Shown: positions 1-8,649 of the stretch, one piece after another | Numbering within the stretch: the first letter of the stretch is position 1 | How the letters are laid out: each line of letters opens with the position of its first letter | Origin: Candidatus Brocadiaceae bacterium | GTDB lineage: Bacteria; Planctomycetota; Brocadiia; Brocadiales; Brocadiaceae | Direction of reading: 5' to 3' | Assembly (NCBI GenBank): GCA_015661205.1 | Contig: JACVXV010000011.1 | Coordinates: 1 to 32,496, forward strand | Length of the DNA stretch: 32,496 bases | Made by a program: the position numbers and the translations under genes | The notes under the pieces: model-generated | What the model saw: the letters and a program-made list of their open reading frames with translations, nothing else | Told to the model about the DNA's origin: nothing | The model's database searches: none

Positions 1-990
1 CTCGTTAATCCACTGTTCAGCTTCGAGACAAAGACATCAAAATAACCACCATTAAAGGAGGTATCATAAGCACCGTTCGTCGTCGGAAAGCTTGTTGAAT
101 AAGTATACCCTGCCACATATACGTTCCCGCTTGTATCGAGGGCAAGGGATCCACCATAATCAAAACTACCAGCGCCCAGGTACGTTGATGCCTGCAGTCC
201 CGTTAATCCACCGTCCAACTTTGAGATAAAGACATCACTATAATAAACACCACCATTCTGAGAGGTATCGTATGCTCCGCTCGTCGTCGGAAAGTCTATT
301 GAATCAGTCCCTCCTGTTACATAAACGTTCCCGCTTGTGTCGAGGGCAATAGAATTACCCCAATCACCATAAGACCCACCCACGAACGTGGATGCTAGCA
401 TGCCCGTTAATCCACCGTTTAGCTTCGAGACAAAGACATCACATTCACCACCATTAAAAGAGGTATCATACGCTCCGCTCGTCGTCGGAAAGTCTGATGA
501 ATAAGTCACCCCAGTCACATATACGTTCCCGCTTGTGTCGAGGGTGAGAGAAGAACCCTTTTCACCATTAGACCCACCCACGAACGTGGATGCCAACAGG
601 CTCGTTAATCCACTGTCCAGCTTCGAGACAAAGACATCATAAGAACCACCATTAAAAGAGGTATCATACGCACCACTCGTCGTCGGAAAATCTGTTGACC
701 AAGTATTCCCCGTTACATAAACATTCCCGTTGATGTCAAGGGTGAGAGAACAACCTTCATCGTGAGAACTCGAACCGCCCAAGTACGTGGATGCCAGCAG
801 GCTTGCTAATCCACTGTCCAGCTTCGAGACAAAGACATCATTCCAACTATTATAAGCGGTATCATAAGCACCGCTCGTCGTCGGAAAGTCTGTCGAAGAA
901 GTACGCCCCGTCACATATACATTACCGCTTGTATCGATGGTGAGAGAAGTACCATTATCACTACCAGACCCGCCCAGGAACGTGGATGCC
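1..990 (-). repeat. Tandem ~190-210 bp coding repeats (SBBP units)
   Basis: Five near-identical units lie head to tail, with starts near 990, 800, 610, 400 and 190 reading leftward. Each contains CTCGTCGTCGGAAA (plus strand) and CGTGGATGCCAGCA-like blocks. They encode the SBBP propeller units, and their DNA-level similarity points to recent duplication or gene conversion. Confidence 0.8.
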
Positions 991-3014
991 AGCAGAGGGT
1001 CGATGATGAGGTCTTTGGTTTTGTCGTAGGAGGCGACGGTGAAACAGTATTCGGATTTTGGATTTTGGAATTCGGAATTTGGATTTGGGGAATCGGAGGT
1101 TGTTGATTTTGGATTTTGGGAGGGGTAGGATGGGTTAAGCGAAGAGGACCCATCAAACCCATCAAAATTGCAGGTGACATCATTTTCATATTTCAGCGCC
1201 TCGTTTTCTGCCGAAGGCACGGACAAACAGGGTTTGTCCATGCCACCCGGAATGCCTTCCTTTGTGTTCTTTGTGTCTTTGTGTGAGATATGTTTTTCGC
1301 TTCTTTCCTCTATTCTGTATTCAACTGCCACCTCCACCCTTTTCCCATCAATCTCCTGATACGCCACGGGCTTTGTGAATTTGACGAGACCAAGCTCTGT
1401 CTCCGCTACAAGCTCGCCGGAGTTGTTTATCTGTAATTTTGGATTTTGGAATTTGGATTTTGGACATGCTATTCCGCACTCCGCATTCCGTACTCCGCAA
1501 TCGTTCACTCCGCTCAGACTAATCTTAATCTGACCCGGGTCTGCCCCTGGCTTCACGTCTTGTAGAGACGTCCCCGCCGGGGCGTCTGTCCTCTCCGCCC
1601 CATTAATAAAGGTGGATACAGGGGGTTGTATGCCACTCAATCGTATTTTTATTTGTTCCGGACTTGCCCCTGGTTTTACGTAAAGGAGTTTTTCCACAGT
1701 ATTCCCATGCGCCTTTAATTTGAGTTCAACCCCCTCATAAATCTCGCCGAGGTTTACCATTTCATACGTGGAGATGTTACTCCTCCATTTGGACGGGTCG
1801 TTCCCCTTGAAACAACTGACCTTCGTGACGGACTCGCCCTCGCCCCTTATCCCCAAAACCCTTGCACCAACAAATTCCTCTTTCAGCGCAACACCGGGGA
1901 CACGGCTCGCCGTGTCCCTACGCGCAACGGTTGCGGCAACACGGCCCGCCGTGTCCTCACATAAATTAACCGTAGGGACACGGGGCACCGTGTCCCTTCC
2001 TTTCGTGGAATCGGTCGCACGCAAGCCCATTAACCGCCCATCCGACACACAATCCCCAAACCAAGACACATAATCCATGATGCGCGATTCACGTTTCTCC
2101 TCCACCCCGCCCACCACATCCCCTTTGGCCGAATGCATTACATACGCAAGGTATTGTATGGGAGAGGTGGGGACACGGCGCGCCGTGTCCCTTCCTCTCG
2201 TGGAATCGGCCACACGTAAGCCCATTAACCGGCCATCCGGCGCGCAACCCTCAAACCCCTGCCCCTCCGCTTCCCTGCTCCCCTGCCCCACATAATAAAG
2301 AGACGCATGCAATGCGTCTCTACAAACCCCATAAAGAGACGCATGCAATGCGTCTCTACAAACCCCCTGCCTCCAGCCTCTTCCTGATTCCTGAGACGCC
2401 CCGGCGGGGACGTCTCTACCGGACGGCAATGAATACACAATTTCGCCGTTTTTCGTGACAAACACCGTGCCTCCGAACGTCCTGGCGTAAAATGCCACGC
2501 TTTCATCCACCTGCCCTTCATTGGCGATAAAAGGCATCTGGAGTTTCTGCATCTTTTGGATGATTTCGGGGTGGTCTGCCGATGCGTTACCCGCAGACGG
2601 GTTCGAGGAGGGATTTGGGAATTTGGATTTTGGATCTAAAAATTGGGGGGATGGTTTGTCGGTATTTGAGGTTTGTGTTTCTGCGACCTCCACGGTTGAA
2701 CACGAGGACACGGGGATGCGTGATTCTGCGACCTCCTCGGTTGCACACGAGGACACGGGGCTCCGTGTCCCTACGACGGCCTCGGACATACGTGGGGATA
2801 TGGGGGGTTGTGATTCTGCGACCTCCTCGGTTGCACGTAGGGACACGGCACGCCGTGTCCCTACGACGGCATCAGCCACACGTGGGGGGACGTTGATTTG
2901 TGTTCCGGCAACAACGGGATCTCCGTGACCATTTCAGGCGAGGAAGATGGTGGATAAAAATACTGCTAAAATAATAACCACGACAATTCCAGGACGTCCA
3001 TTCCACCTATTCAT
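1..3014 (-). CDS. Secreted DUF7948/SBBP beta-propeller repeat protein, partial, with in-frame TGA
   Basis: This is the N-terminal part of a large secreted protein that leaves the window at base 1. ATG at 3014 follows an AGGAGG site and encodes a signal peptide (MNRWNGRPG, then IVVVIILAVFLSTIFLA). Codon 27 (2936-2934) is TGA, after which the same frame stays open to base 1. The mature part has a low-complexity linker, a DUF7948-like segment (PFIANEGQVDESVAFYART, about 2540-2480), more linker, the hinge YDKTKDLIIDPLLA, then about five SBBP repeats of 60-65 residues (LASTFLGGS...LDTSGNVYVTG...DFPTTSGAYDTS...DVFVSKLDSGLT). The family forms beta-propellers, usually extracellular; its ligand is unknown. 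At least ten palindromic or short-word repeats are translated within the linkers. The TGA may be a true nonsense mutation or a base error. No good start with an RBS is seen just after it. Confidence 0.8.
1049..1125 (-). repeat. Low-complexity CCAAAATCC / AATTCCGAATT repeat, translated in frame
   Basis: This is a run of near-repeats of TTTGGATTTTGG and TTCGGAATTTGG. On the minus strand it is read in frame as NPKSTTSDSPNPNSEFQNPKSEY. The same word family occurs at 1434-1466, 2612-2640 and 30026-30094. Confidence 0.7.
1434..1504 (-). repeat. Low-complexity repeats (TTTGGATTTTGG and CCGCACTCCGCATTCCG words)
   Basis: Two adjacent short-word repeats lie inside the SBBP gene: a TTTTGGATTTTGG run and a GCACTCCGCATTCCGTACTCC run. 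They are read in frame as CGVRNAECGIACPKSKFQNP. Both look like dispersed intergenic repeats that have become coding. Confidence 0.65.
1563..1589. repeat. GTAG-type hairpin repeat (AGACGTCCCC core), in frame
   Basis: GTAGAGACGTCCCC is followed by its inverted copy GGGGCGTCT. It is translated within the SBBP linker as DAPAGTSLQ. A second copy in inverted orientation lies at 2393-2419. Confidence 0.7.
1896..1998. repeat. Three GGGACACGG...CCGTGTCCC hairpin repeats, in frame
   Basis: Copies lie at 1896-1921, 1935-1960 and 1972-1998. Each pairs GGGACACGG (or a variant) with CCGTGTCCC over a short centre; the third begins GTAG. All are read through by the SBBP frame as RRDTASRVP, EDTAGRV and GRDTVPRVP. 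Confidence 0.75.
2169..2194. repeat. GGGGACACGG...CCGTGTCCC hairpin repeat, in frame
   Basis: This is a perfect GGACACGGCG/CGCCGTGTCC palindrome inside the SBBP gene, encoding GRDTARRVP. The flank AGPLMGLR-ADSTKG-like coding sequence is also duplicated around the copy at 1972-1998, so element plus flank was copied as a block. Confidence 0.7.
2295..2366. repeat. Two tandem 36-bp hairpin units, in frame
   Basis: Two exact 36-bp units (2295-2330 and 2331-2366) each hold the palindrome AGAGACGCATGC/AATGCGTCTCT. On the minus strand they encode GVCRDALHASLY twice. The unit length is a multiple of three, so the duplication kept the frame. Confidence 0.85.
2393..2419. repeat. GAGACGCCCC...GGGGACGTCTCTAC hairpin repeat, in frame
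   Basis: This is the inverted partner of the element at 1563-1589. It ends in CTAC on the plus strand and is translated as GRDVPAGASQ. Confidence 0.7.
2749..2864. repeat. Two GGACACGG...CCGTGTCC hairpin repeats in the SBBP linker
   Basis: Copies lie at 2749-2774 and 2837-2864. The second is a near-perfect palindrome running from GTAGGGACACGG to CCGTGTCCCTAC. Surrounding coding sequence (CTGCGACCTCCTCGGTTGCAC) is also repeated, giving an in-frame ATEEVAES-type repeat in the protein. Confidence 0.75.
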
Positions 3015-3330
3015 TTTCCAAATCCTCCTAAATGGTTTAAACGGGGGGGGACACGGGCACCGTGTCCCTACGGGTGGCGATGTGCGTGTTTACACAATCA
3101 CCGGTGTTTGCGGATGATGGCGTTCCAACCAATATTGACATGTGTGACATTATCTCACAGCAGATTCGAATTTGCAACTGGAACCTTACGTTTTGTGTGG
3201 TTGATTATTCGTTAATTGTATCAGGTTTTATTACACATATTATTTTTGCAAACCCGTTGGAATTGTTTGACGACGGGACACGGGCACCGTGTCCCTACGG
3301 ATGGTTAGGCGTGTTTACACAATCGTGCTA
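3015..3330. other. Intergenic gap with two copies of an extended hairpin repeat
   Basis: This is the divergent-end spacer between the SBBP gene and the EamA gene. Copies of GGGACACGGGCACCGTGTCC lie at 3047-3071 and 3275-3299. Similarity continues past each into CTACGG(G/A)TGG and GCGTGTTTACACAATC, so the repeat unit is about 60 bp. The ~200 bp between the copies shows no gene I can support. Confidence 0.6.
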
Positions 3331-4194
3331 TCAGAGAAAGGCGAGCATGATTACCCCTGAAATCATAATGATTGCGCCGATCAGGCGTTCCTTGATGTGC
3401 GTTTCTTTAAACCAGATAGCGCCGTACATGATGCCAAATAAGAGGCTTAGCCGCTTAACTGATATGACGTAGGGGACGGCTATCATGTTCACGGCCAGAA
3501 ATTGGGAGACCGTGGAAATTGCCATCGCCAGTCCAATCGCGCCAAACGACTTTGGCTTCGCTAGTAGCCCTTTCATGTTACCCCAATTTTTCCATAGAAG
3601 GATGGGGAGGAAGACTATGGCGATGGTCGGGAGATAGGTTGCGGCGAAAAATAAGGGGCTTGAGTGGACTATCGCTATCTTTGCCAGATTGGAGGTGATG
3701 CTGTAGATAAAAGCGACTATAATCATGTACATTGAGCCACGCTCGCGACGGATGGCCTTAAAGGGTTCTAAAATACCATTTTTTGTGGTGTTTACGTTGA
3801 GCAGATAGGCGCCGACCGTTGCCAGGAGGATGCTGATGATTCCATATTTATCCAGCCGCTCTCCGAGTATCAGGTCGGAGGTGAAGATCATAAAAATAGG
3901 GCTAAGCGCAAGGAATGGCAGCGTCAGAGACAGGGGCGACAGTTTTATCGCCTTCATGTACAATATGAGCGCCGTCACTTCGAGGGGCGCCAAAATGAGC
4001 AGGGTGAGAAAAAATGGCCAATCCAGGCTTGGTATTTCTATAAAGGGCAGGAGCAGGAGTAGAAAAGGCATGGAGAATCCCATACGCACCCAGGCGATAA
4101 GATACTCGCCGTTGTTTTTAAGCGACCGCTTGCAAAGGGCGTCCGCCGACGTCACAAAAAAGGCGGAAAGAAGGGAAAGCAGAAACCAGTTCAC
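3331..4194 (-). CDS. EamA-family (DMT superfamily) transporter
   Basis: This 287-residue protein is almost entirely hydrophobic and has about ten predicted membrane segments. It has the two-fold repeat of the drug/metabolite transporter superfamily: the first half ends near GAYLLNVNT, the second begins near RGSMYMIIVAFIYSITSNLAK. The C-terminal FGIMYGAIWFKETHIKERLIG block is the classic EamA helix 8-9 signature with the conserved KE. The likely role is export of a small metabolite across the inner membrane; the substrate cannot be read from sequence. The start is GTG at 4194 with only a weak upstream RBS. It appears to be a lone gene. Confidence 0.85.
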   Translation of the reverse strand: MNWFLLSLLSAFFVTSADALCKRSLKNNGEYLIAWVRMGFSMPFLLLLLPFIEIPSLDWPFFLTLLILAPLEVTALILYMKAIKLSPLSLTLPFLALSPIFMIFTSDLILGERLDKYGIISILLATVGAYLLNVNTTKNGILEPFKAIRRERGSMYMIIVAFIYSITSNLAKIAIVHSSPLFFAATYLPTIAIVFLPILLWKNWGNMKGLLAKPKSFGAIGLAMAISTVSQFLAVNMIAVPYVISVKRLSLLFGIMYGAIWFKETHIKERLIGAIIMISGVIMLAFL

Positions 4195-4253
4195 GGATAC
4201 TCACAGGAAAAAGATGAAAGTAATGATTACGAAGCAATGACTCGGCGTGAAAA

Positions 4254-4345
4254 AGCGCTTGGAACCACAGATTTCACAGATTACACAGATTTTGAATTTT
4301 AGTAACGGTTTACCGCAGAGGGCGCAGAGAACGCGGAGGAATAAA
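4254..4345. repeat. Short-word repeats (CACAGATTTCACAGATT and CGCAGAGGGCGCAGAG)
   Basis: Two adjacent near-tandem word repeats lie in the spacer between the EamA and kinase genes: CACAGATTTCACAGATTACA and CGCAGAGGGCGCAGAGAACG. A third word type (CACAAAGACACAAAGAACAC on the minus strand) lies near 1258-1285 inside the SBBP gene. Confidence 0.6.
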
Positions 4346-4350
4346 AGGAA

Positions 4351-4832
4351 TCACAATTTGTATCCAATGTTACGGAGAAGCTGTTTGCGCGCTTGTATAT
4401 CTTTCTCCCCTTCAACGCCTTTTGGGCTGTATCCATCGATGACGCCGAGAATGCCCCTCCCTTGTGACGTTTCGGCTACGATGACTTGCGTCGGATTGGC
4501 CGTAGCGCAGAAGATGGAACATACCTCGGGACACGCTTTAATGGCGTTCAGCACGTTCACGGGAAATGCATCCTTGATAAGCGCCACAAAGGTATGGCCT
4601 GCTGCAATGTCGCAGGCGTTTTGAATGGCGGCACCTTCAGGTTCGCATCGTTTCCCTCCGCACGAACGAGGCATGGACCGGAGGCCTCACAAAAGGCGAG
4701 GCCAAATTTAATGCCCGGCACGGCATTCACCATGATCTCATACAAATCCTCGACGGTTTTGATAAAGTGGGTTTGGCCGATGATGATATTGGACCCATCA
4801 GGGATTTCCATGGTGACAATTTTCATTTCCAT
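4351..4832 (-). pseudogene. Adenosine-specific kinase family (PF04008), frameshifted
   Basis: Two overlapping frames join into one ~160-residue protein. The first frame (from ATG 4832) reads [51 protein letters not shown] and EGNDANL. The second reads [53 protein letters not shown] and [11 protein letters not shown] up to the stop at 4351. Both match the adenosine-specific kinase family in order and total length. The shift is near 4650, consistent with one missing base; no homopolymer is there. It is either a fresh pseudogene or a sequence error. Biochemical support for the family name comes from archaeal members. Confidence 0.75.
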
Positions 4833-4856
4833 AGCAATTTAACTCTTTCTTTTTCA

Positions 4857-4885
4857 TGTAGAGCGAAGAGCCTCTTCGCTCTACA
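4857..4885. repeat. Perfect GTAG...CTAC hairpin repeat (14-bp arms)
   Basis: TGTAGAGCGAAGAG and CTCTTCGCTCTACA are exact inverted copies around a single C. It lies just upstream of the kinase gene start. It has the same GTAG/CTAC ends as other hairpins in the window but an unrelated core. Confidence 0.8.
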
Positions 4886-5044
4886 AGGCTGAAAGGATAT
4901 AGCCAGGGGTGAAGCCCCAAAACCAAGTTGTTTTTGATATTCTTTGCATGGAGTTCGACAACGAATATCGAAGGATAAGAAAACTTCGTACACTAAGCGG
5001 GGGACTAAACCCCATACGTGCTAAGTGAGCGCCGGGAGCTTTTT
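4886..5044. repeat. Partial copies of the GGCTGAAAGGATATAGCC repeat family
   Basis: GGCTGAAAGGATATAGCC followed by AGGGGTGAAGCCCC matches the repeat pair at 29157-29406. A second block, AGCGGGGGACTAAACCCC, follows near 5000. No gene is supported in this spacer. Confidence 0.55.
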
Positions 5045-5074
5045 CTCGTTCCCAAGCTGGAGCTTGGGAACGAG
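5045..5074. repeat. CTCGTTCCCAAGCT/AGCTTGGGAACGAG palindrome
   Basis: This is a perfect palindrome with 14-bp arms around GG, 12 bp past the stop of the M16 gene on the minus strand. It could act as a processed hairpin, but no T-run follows on either strand, so I do not call it a terminator. One half of it recurs at 29068-29081. Confidence 0.75.
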
Positions 5075-5085
5075 AAACCCCTGGC

Positions 5086-6626
5086 CTATTTCGCCATCTC
5101 CGTTTTTTCCTGGGGGGCATCTGCTGCTTGCTTTAACTCGATTACGTTAACCGTTCCAAAACTGTTCAGGGGTTTATCAAACTTTTCTTTGTTGCCGACG
5201 ACGAGTATCTTGATTTTGTCTGGATGCAGGTATTGATTGGCGACACGTTGAATGTCTTCCAGTGTAACCGCCTGCACCTTTTCCACATAAGTTTCAAAAT
5301 AATTGAAAGGCAGTTCTTCGTACTCAATATCAACCATTTGCCCGACGATGCTTGCGCTGGTCGTAAACCGGAAGATGAACTGGTTGGTGAAGGTTTCTTT
5401 GGCTTGCATCAACTCGTCCATAGTAATCGGGGCTTTTCGTATTTTTCCCAGTTCTTCCAGGGCAATGGAGATCGCGCGGTTGGTCGATTCCAGCTTGGTC
5501 TGGCACGAAATAAAGAATATGCCGATGTCTTTCGACGTCTGGAAGGCGCTGTTGGCGGAGTAGGCGAGTCCCTCGTCAGAGCGGATTCTGCCGGGAATAC
5601 GCGACGTAAAAGCGCCGCCGCCGAGGACGAAGTTCATGATCATAACGGGAAAGTAGTCCGGACTTTTCCGGGTAATACCCAGATGTCCCATGATGACGTT
5701 CGACTGGTTAACGTCTTTGTAGATGTAATTCACCGATTTTTCATATTTTCTTTCTACCTTGGGAACCTCTGGGAAGGCGATTGCCTCCTTTTTCCAGCCT
5801 GCAAACACGACATTCAGTTTCTTGATAATTTCTGCCTTGTTGAAATCACCGGCAATACCCATGATCACGTTGTTCGGATGAAAATATTTTTTGTGAAAGG
5901 CAACAATGTCGTCCCTCGTGATCGCCGCAATGGATTCCATGGTGCCATCTATCTTTCTGCTGTACGGATGGGCGCTATCATAGAGTATCTTCCTGAATTC
6001 CCTGTGTGAGATGTGCATCGGGTTGTCGTTCTCGCGCCTGATGGATTCAACGACCTCATCCCTTCTCTGGCTTATTTTGTCTTCCGGAAATGCAGGATGC
6101 ATCAGCACGTCCGCAAAGATTTTGAGGCCTTTGTCGATATCCTTCTTGAGCGTGGACAGGCTTGCGTAACCGGATTCACGGTCAATGGCGGTCTCCACGG
6201 AGGCTGCCGGAATTCAAGCTCCTCATTCATCGTATCCGCAGGCATGGAGACAGAACCGCCGTCTCTCATTACATGCCCGGTAAGGCTTGCCAATCCGGCC
6301 TTGCCTTGCGGGTCGTAGACGGCGCCTGTCTTGAAGCGGGCGGTAACGTTAAATATGGGTAAATCGTGGTCTTCCAGGAGGTATAAAATCATGCCGTTGT
6401 CCAACACGACGCGCTCTGCTTTGGGGGGAGTAAAATTGAGCGGGTTGAACTTAAAACCGGCAACCTGCTTTGCGCCTTCGGATTCCGGCTTCCCAACCGC
6501 GGGAGCTACCGCATGCTTGTGTCCCTCCGGCTGTGCGCTAACGTTCGAACAAGCGGCCAGGGAAAAAATCCACGTCAAAAATACAAAAGAAAATGCAATG
6601 TGTTTATGATAGTTATGTTTGCTCAC
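5086..6626 (-). pseudogene. M16 family zinc-peptidase homolog, non-catalytic partner lipoprotein, frameshifted
   Basis: Two frames join into a ~513-residue M16 protein. The start is taken as GTG 6626, eight bases after GGGAG. The N-terminus is a lipoprotein signal (FVFLTWIFSLAAC). The first M16 domain has VVLDNGMILYLLEDHDLPIF, but where the HxxEH site should be it reads KAGLASLTGHVMRDGG, so zinc ligands are absent. The second domain carries the R/Y motif (GGGAFTSRIPGRIRSDEGLAYS) that complements the active subunit in M16B heterodimers. The frame changes near 6205-6212, between EELEF and AASVETAIDRESGY, consistent with one lost base. It lies downstream of the catalytic M16 gene on the same strand, a usual paired arrangement. 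It is a true break or a sequencing error. Confidence 0.8.
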
Positions 6627-6641
6627 GTTAAAATCTCCCAA

Positions 6642-6738
6642 CTTTCTGGAAACAAATACCCGGCGAGGCAGTGCCTCAGACCGATTAAAAATGCATTCAC
6701 GCAGAGGGACACGGGCGCCGTGTCCCTACATACCGCTT
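6642..6738. repeat. Spacer with GGGACACGGGCGCCGTGTCC hairpin repeat
   Basis: The 97-bp spacer between the two M16 genes holds a hairpin repeat at 6704-6729 with arms GGGACACGG/CCGTGTCCC, flanked by CTACA on the right. A smaller GAGGCAGTGCCTC palindrome lies at 6665-6677. Confidence 0.7.
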
Positions 6739-8289
6739 CTAATAGGCATCCACCGGTTTCTCTGACGGTTTATTATTCGCCTTCCCATCATTCGGCGCTT
6801 TGCCGTTTTCTTTTTTCACCAGCATGGCTACCGTGCGATTGCTTTTGGTAAGATATTGTTTTGCAACCCGCACCACGTCGTCAGGAGTTACCTGCGCCAG
6901 CTTGTCCATAAAGGTATTAATGTACCGCCAGTCGGAAAGTGTTTCAAAGTTGCCTATTTCACTGGCAAGGCCTGATGCGGAGTTAAGGTCACGAATAAAC
7001 TCGGCTTCCAGTTGGTTTTTGATTTTCTGGATTTCCCAATCTGCAGGAGGGGTGTTTTTCAGCTTTTCGATTTCCTCATAAAAGGCCAATTCCAACTCTT
7101 CCACGGTGTGTGGCGCGCGCGGGGCCGCAAAAAACGTAAAGGTATCGGGATATTTCCCTACCCCATTGTAGGCGTGCGCCATAACGGCAATGCGCTTGCC
7201 CTCAATAAGAGACTTATACAGCCTGGCGGTGCGCCCTTCGGAAAGGAGCGAACTCACCACGTCCAGGGCATAGATGTCAGGGTGTCCAATCGCCGGGATG
7301 TGGTATGAAATCGCCAGGTAGGGGTTTGAGTCAAACTCAACCTCCACGCGGCGTTCACCCTTCTGTTCCGGCTCGACGGTCCTTACCTTCGGAGGCGCCG
7401 GTTGGCTTGGGATATTACCGAAAAAATTATCTACCAGCGATATCGCCACGGTAGGATTAAAATCACCTACCATCACAATGACGGCATTATTGGGGGCATA
7501 GTATTGCTTAAAATACCCCTCCGTTTCCGCTTTGGTAACGTTCTGTATGTCCGAACGCCAACCTACGGTGGGCCAGCGATAGGGATGGGCAATAAAGGTC
7601 ACGGCGTTCAACTGCTCAATTAACAAGCCGAAAGGACTGTTTTCGTTCCTGAGCCGCCGCTCTTCCATAACGACGTCACGCTCGGAATAAAACTCCCGGA
7701 GGACGAGGTTTTTCATGCGGTCTGATTCTATAAACGCCCACAGTTCCAGCTTGTTTGCAGGCAGATCGCAGAAGTAGTATGTGCCGTCCGTGGAGGTGGA
7801 GGCATTTAGCCCGGAAGCGCCGTGCCTCAGATAGAGGGCAAACACTTCGTCCTTCACGATCAACTCACGGAGTTTTTTTCGCGTCTCTTCCAGTTCCTTT
7901 TCAAGCAGCGCGATTTTTTGTTTGTCAGAAACATCTCCGTTTGCCTTTTCCGCGGTAATCTTTATGACCAGTTCGTCTTCCTTGTCAAGCAAGGGCTTTT
8001 CCGCCGCATAGTCTTTCGTTCCAAACATCTTTGTCCCTTTAAACATCATGTGTTCAAACAGGTGGGAAACCCCCGTGATGCCGGGTCTCTCGTCTACGGA
8101 GCCGACCTTGTAATTAATGCGGACGCATACGATGGGGACGTCATGCTTTTCCAGCATGAGCAGCTTCAAACCGTTTTTGAAGACGTGTTCCTTTACGTCC
8201 AGCTTCAGGGGATCAGCATAGATACCAGTGGAGGGGAACACGGATGACAGCATGAGGGAAAAAATTGCAATCAACGCCAGTTTTTTCAT
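6739..8289 (-). CDS. M16 family zinc metallopeptidase, catalytic subunit
   Basis: This 516-residue secreted peptidase starts at ATG 8289, which follows AAAGGAGTG with good spacing; an upstream in-frame ATG at 8355 would place 22 charged residues before the signal peptide. The signal is MKKLALIAIFSLMLSSVF. The inverted zinc motif HxxEH is at residues 76-80 (HLFEH in GVSHLFEHMMFKGT), and the later conserved glutamates lie in SERDVVMEERRLRNE. A ~60-residue charged, probably coiled-coil insert follows the motif. The C-terminal domain has LLSEGRTARLYKSL. It probably degrades peptides in the periplasm-like compartment together with the non-catalytic M16 partner encoded 112 bp downstream. Confidence 0.9.
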   Translation of the reverse strand: MKKLALIAIFSLMLSSVFPSTGIYADPLKLDVKEHVFKNGLKLLMLEKHDVPIVCVRINYKVGSVDERPGITGVSHLFEHMMFKGTKMFGTKDYAAEKPLLDKEDELVIKITAEKANGDVSDKQKIALLEKELEETRKKLRELIVKDEVFALYLRHGASGLNASTSTDGTYYFCDLPANKLELWAFIESDRMKNLVLREFYSERDVVMEERRLRNENSPFGLLIEQLNAVTFIAHPYRWPTVGWRSDIQNVTKAETEGYFKQYYAPNNAVIVMVGDFNPTVAISLVDNFFGNIPSQPAPPKVRTVEPEQKGERRVEVEFDSNPYLAISYHIPAIGHPDIYALDVVSSLLSEGRTARLYKSLIEGKRIAVMAHAYNGVGKYPDTFTFFAAPRAPHTVEELELAFYEEIEKLKNTPPADWEIQKIKNQLEAEFIRDLNSASGLASEIGNFETLSDWRYINTFMDKLAQVTPDDVVRVAKQYLTKSNRTVAMLVKKENGKAPNDGKANNKPSEKPVDAY

Positions 8290-8649
8290 TTTCTTTGCAC
8301 TCCTTTTGGGGTTTACCGGACAAATTACGTTATGGTGAATTTTAAGATGAAACACAATGCATTTGCAATGTATTTTTTTCCAAAGTCTCCGAAAACCTCA
8401 TTTATGTTTAGGGAATTTAAAGCAATCATGATATTGCGCCCAATTAAACCTTTCATTTTCTCTCTTCTTTGGTGTCCAATAGGACTGATAAAATAAAAAA
8501 CACTTGTAATTTTCTTTGTTTTTGCTAAATTGACTATCTGATTGAAAAAAGCACTTTCCTATCATCTCATCTCACCTTTTGTATACAAGGGGATGACGTT
8601 TGAGTCTGTTTATATTATGCTAAAGCGTTAAATTGAGGAAAGTCCGGTA
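8290..8649. other. AT-rich spacer upstream of hsdM
   Basis: This divergent spacer separates the M16 gene from hsdM. It contains the left copy of a ~95-bp direct repeat (8451-8545). The hsdM RBS is probably GAGGAAAG at 8634-8641. I see no convincing sigma-70 promoter pair and no gene. Confidence 0.5.
8451..8545 (+). repeat. Left copy of ~95-bp direct repeat flanking the defence island
   Basis: The block (TTTCATTTTCTCTCTTCTTT, then CAATAG, TAAAATAAAAA, AATTTTCTTTG, TTTTTGCTAA) aligns with 20717-20812 at roughly 80% identity by eye, same orientation, with one or two single-base gaps. Sequence outside the block does not align. Confidence 0.7.

Noticed and set aside
1-990. Tandem repeats as a CRISPR array
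   Set aside because: The units are ~190-210 bp, fully coding and encode SBBP propeller repeats.
2521-2928. Open frames on the plus strand across 1168-2928
   Set aside because: They are antisense shadows of the SBBP gene; their translations are made of the hairpin repeats and match nothing.
2934-2936. TGA read as selenocysteine
   Set aside because: SBBP proteins are not selenoproteins and no hairpin resembling a bacterial SECIS follows the codon.
3062-3472. 136-codon plus-strand frame
   Set aside because: It starts in a repeat and ends antisense to the EamA gene; no RBS or homology.
5045-5074. Palindrome as terminator of the M16 operon
   Set aside because: No T-run follows on the minus strand and the sequence is a dispersed repeat.
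4881-5120. 79-codon minus-strand frame
   Set aside because: It is composed of dispersed repeat sequence and the M16 tail in another frame.
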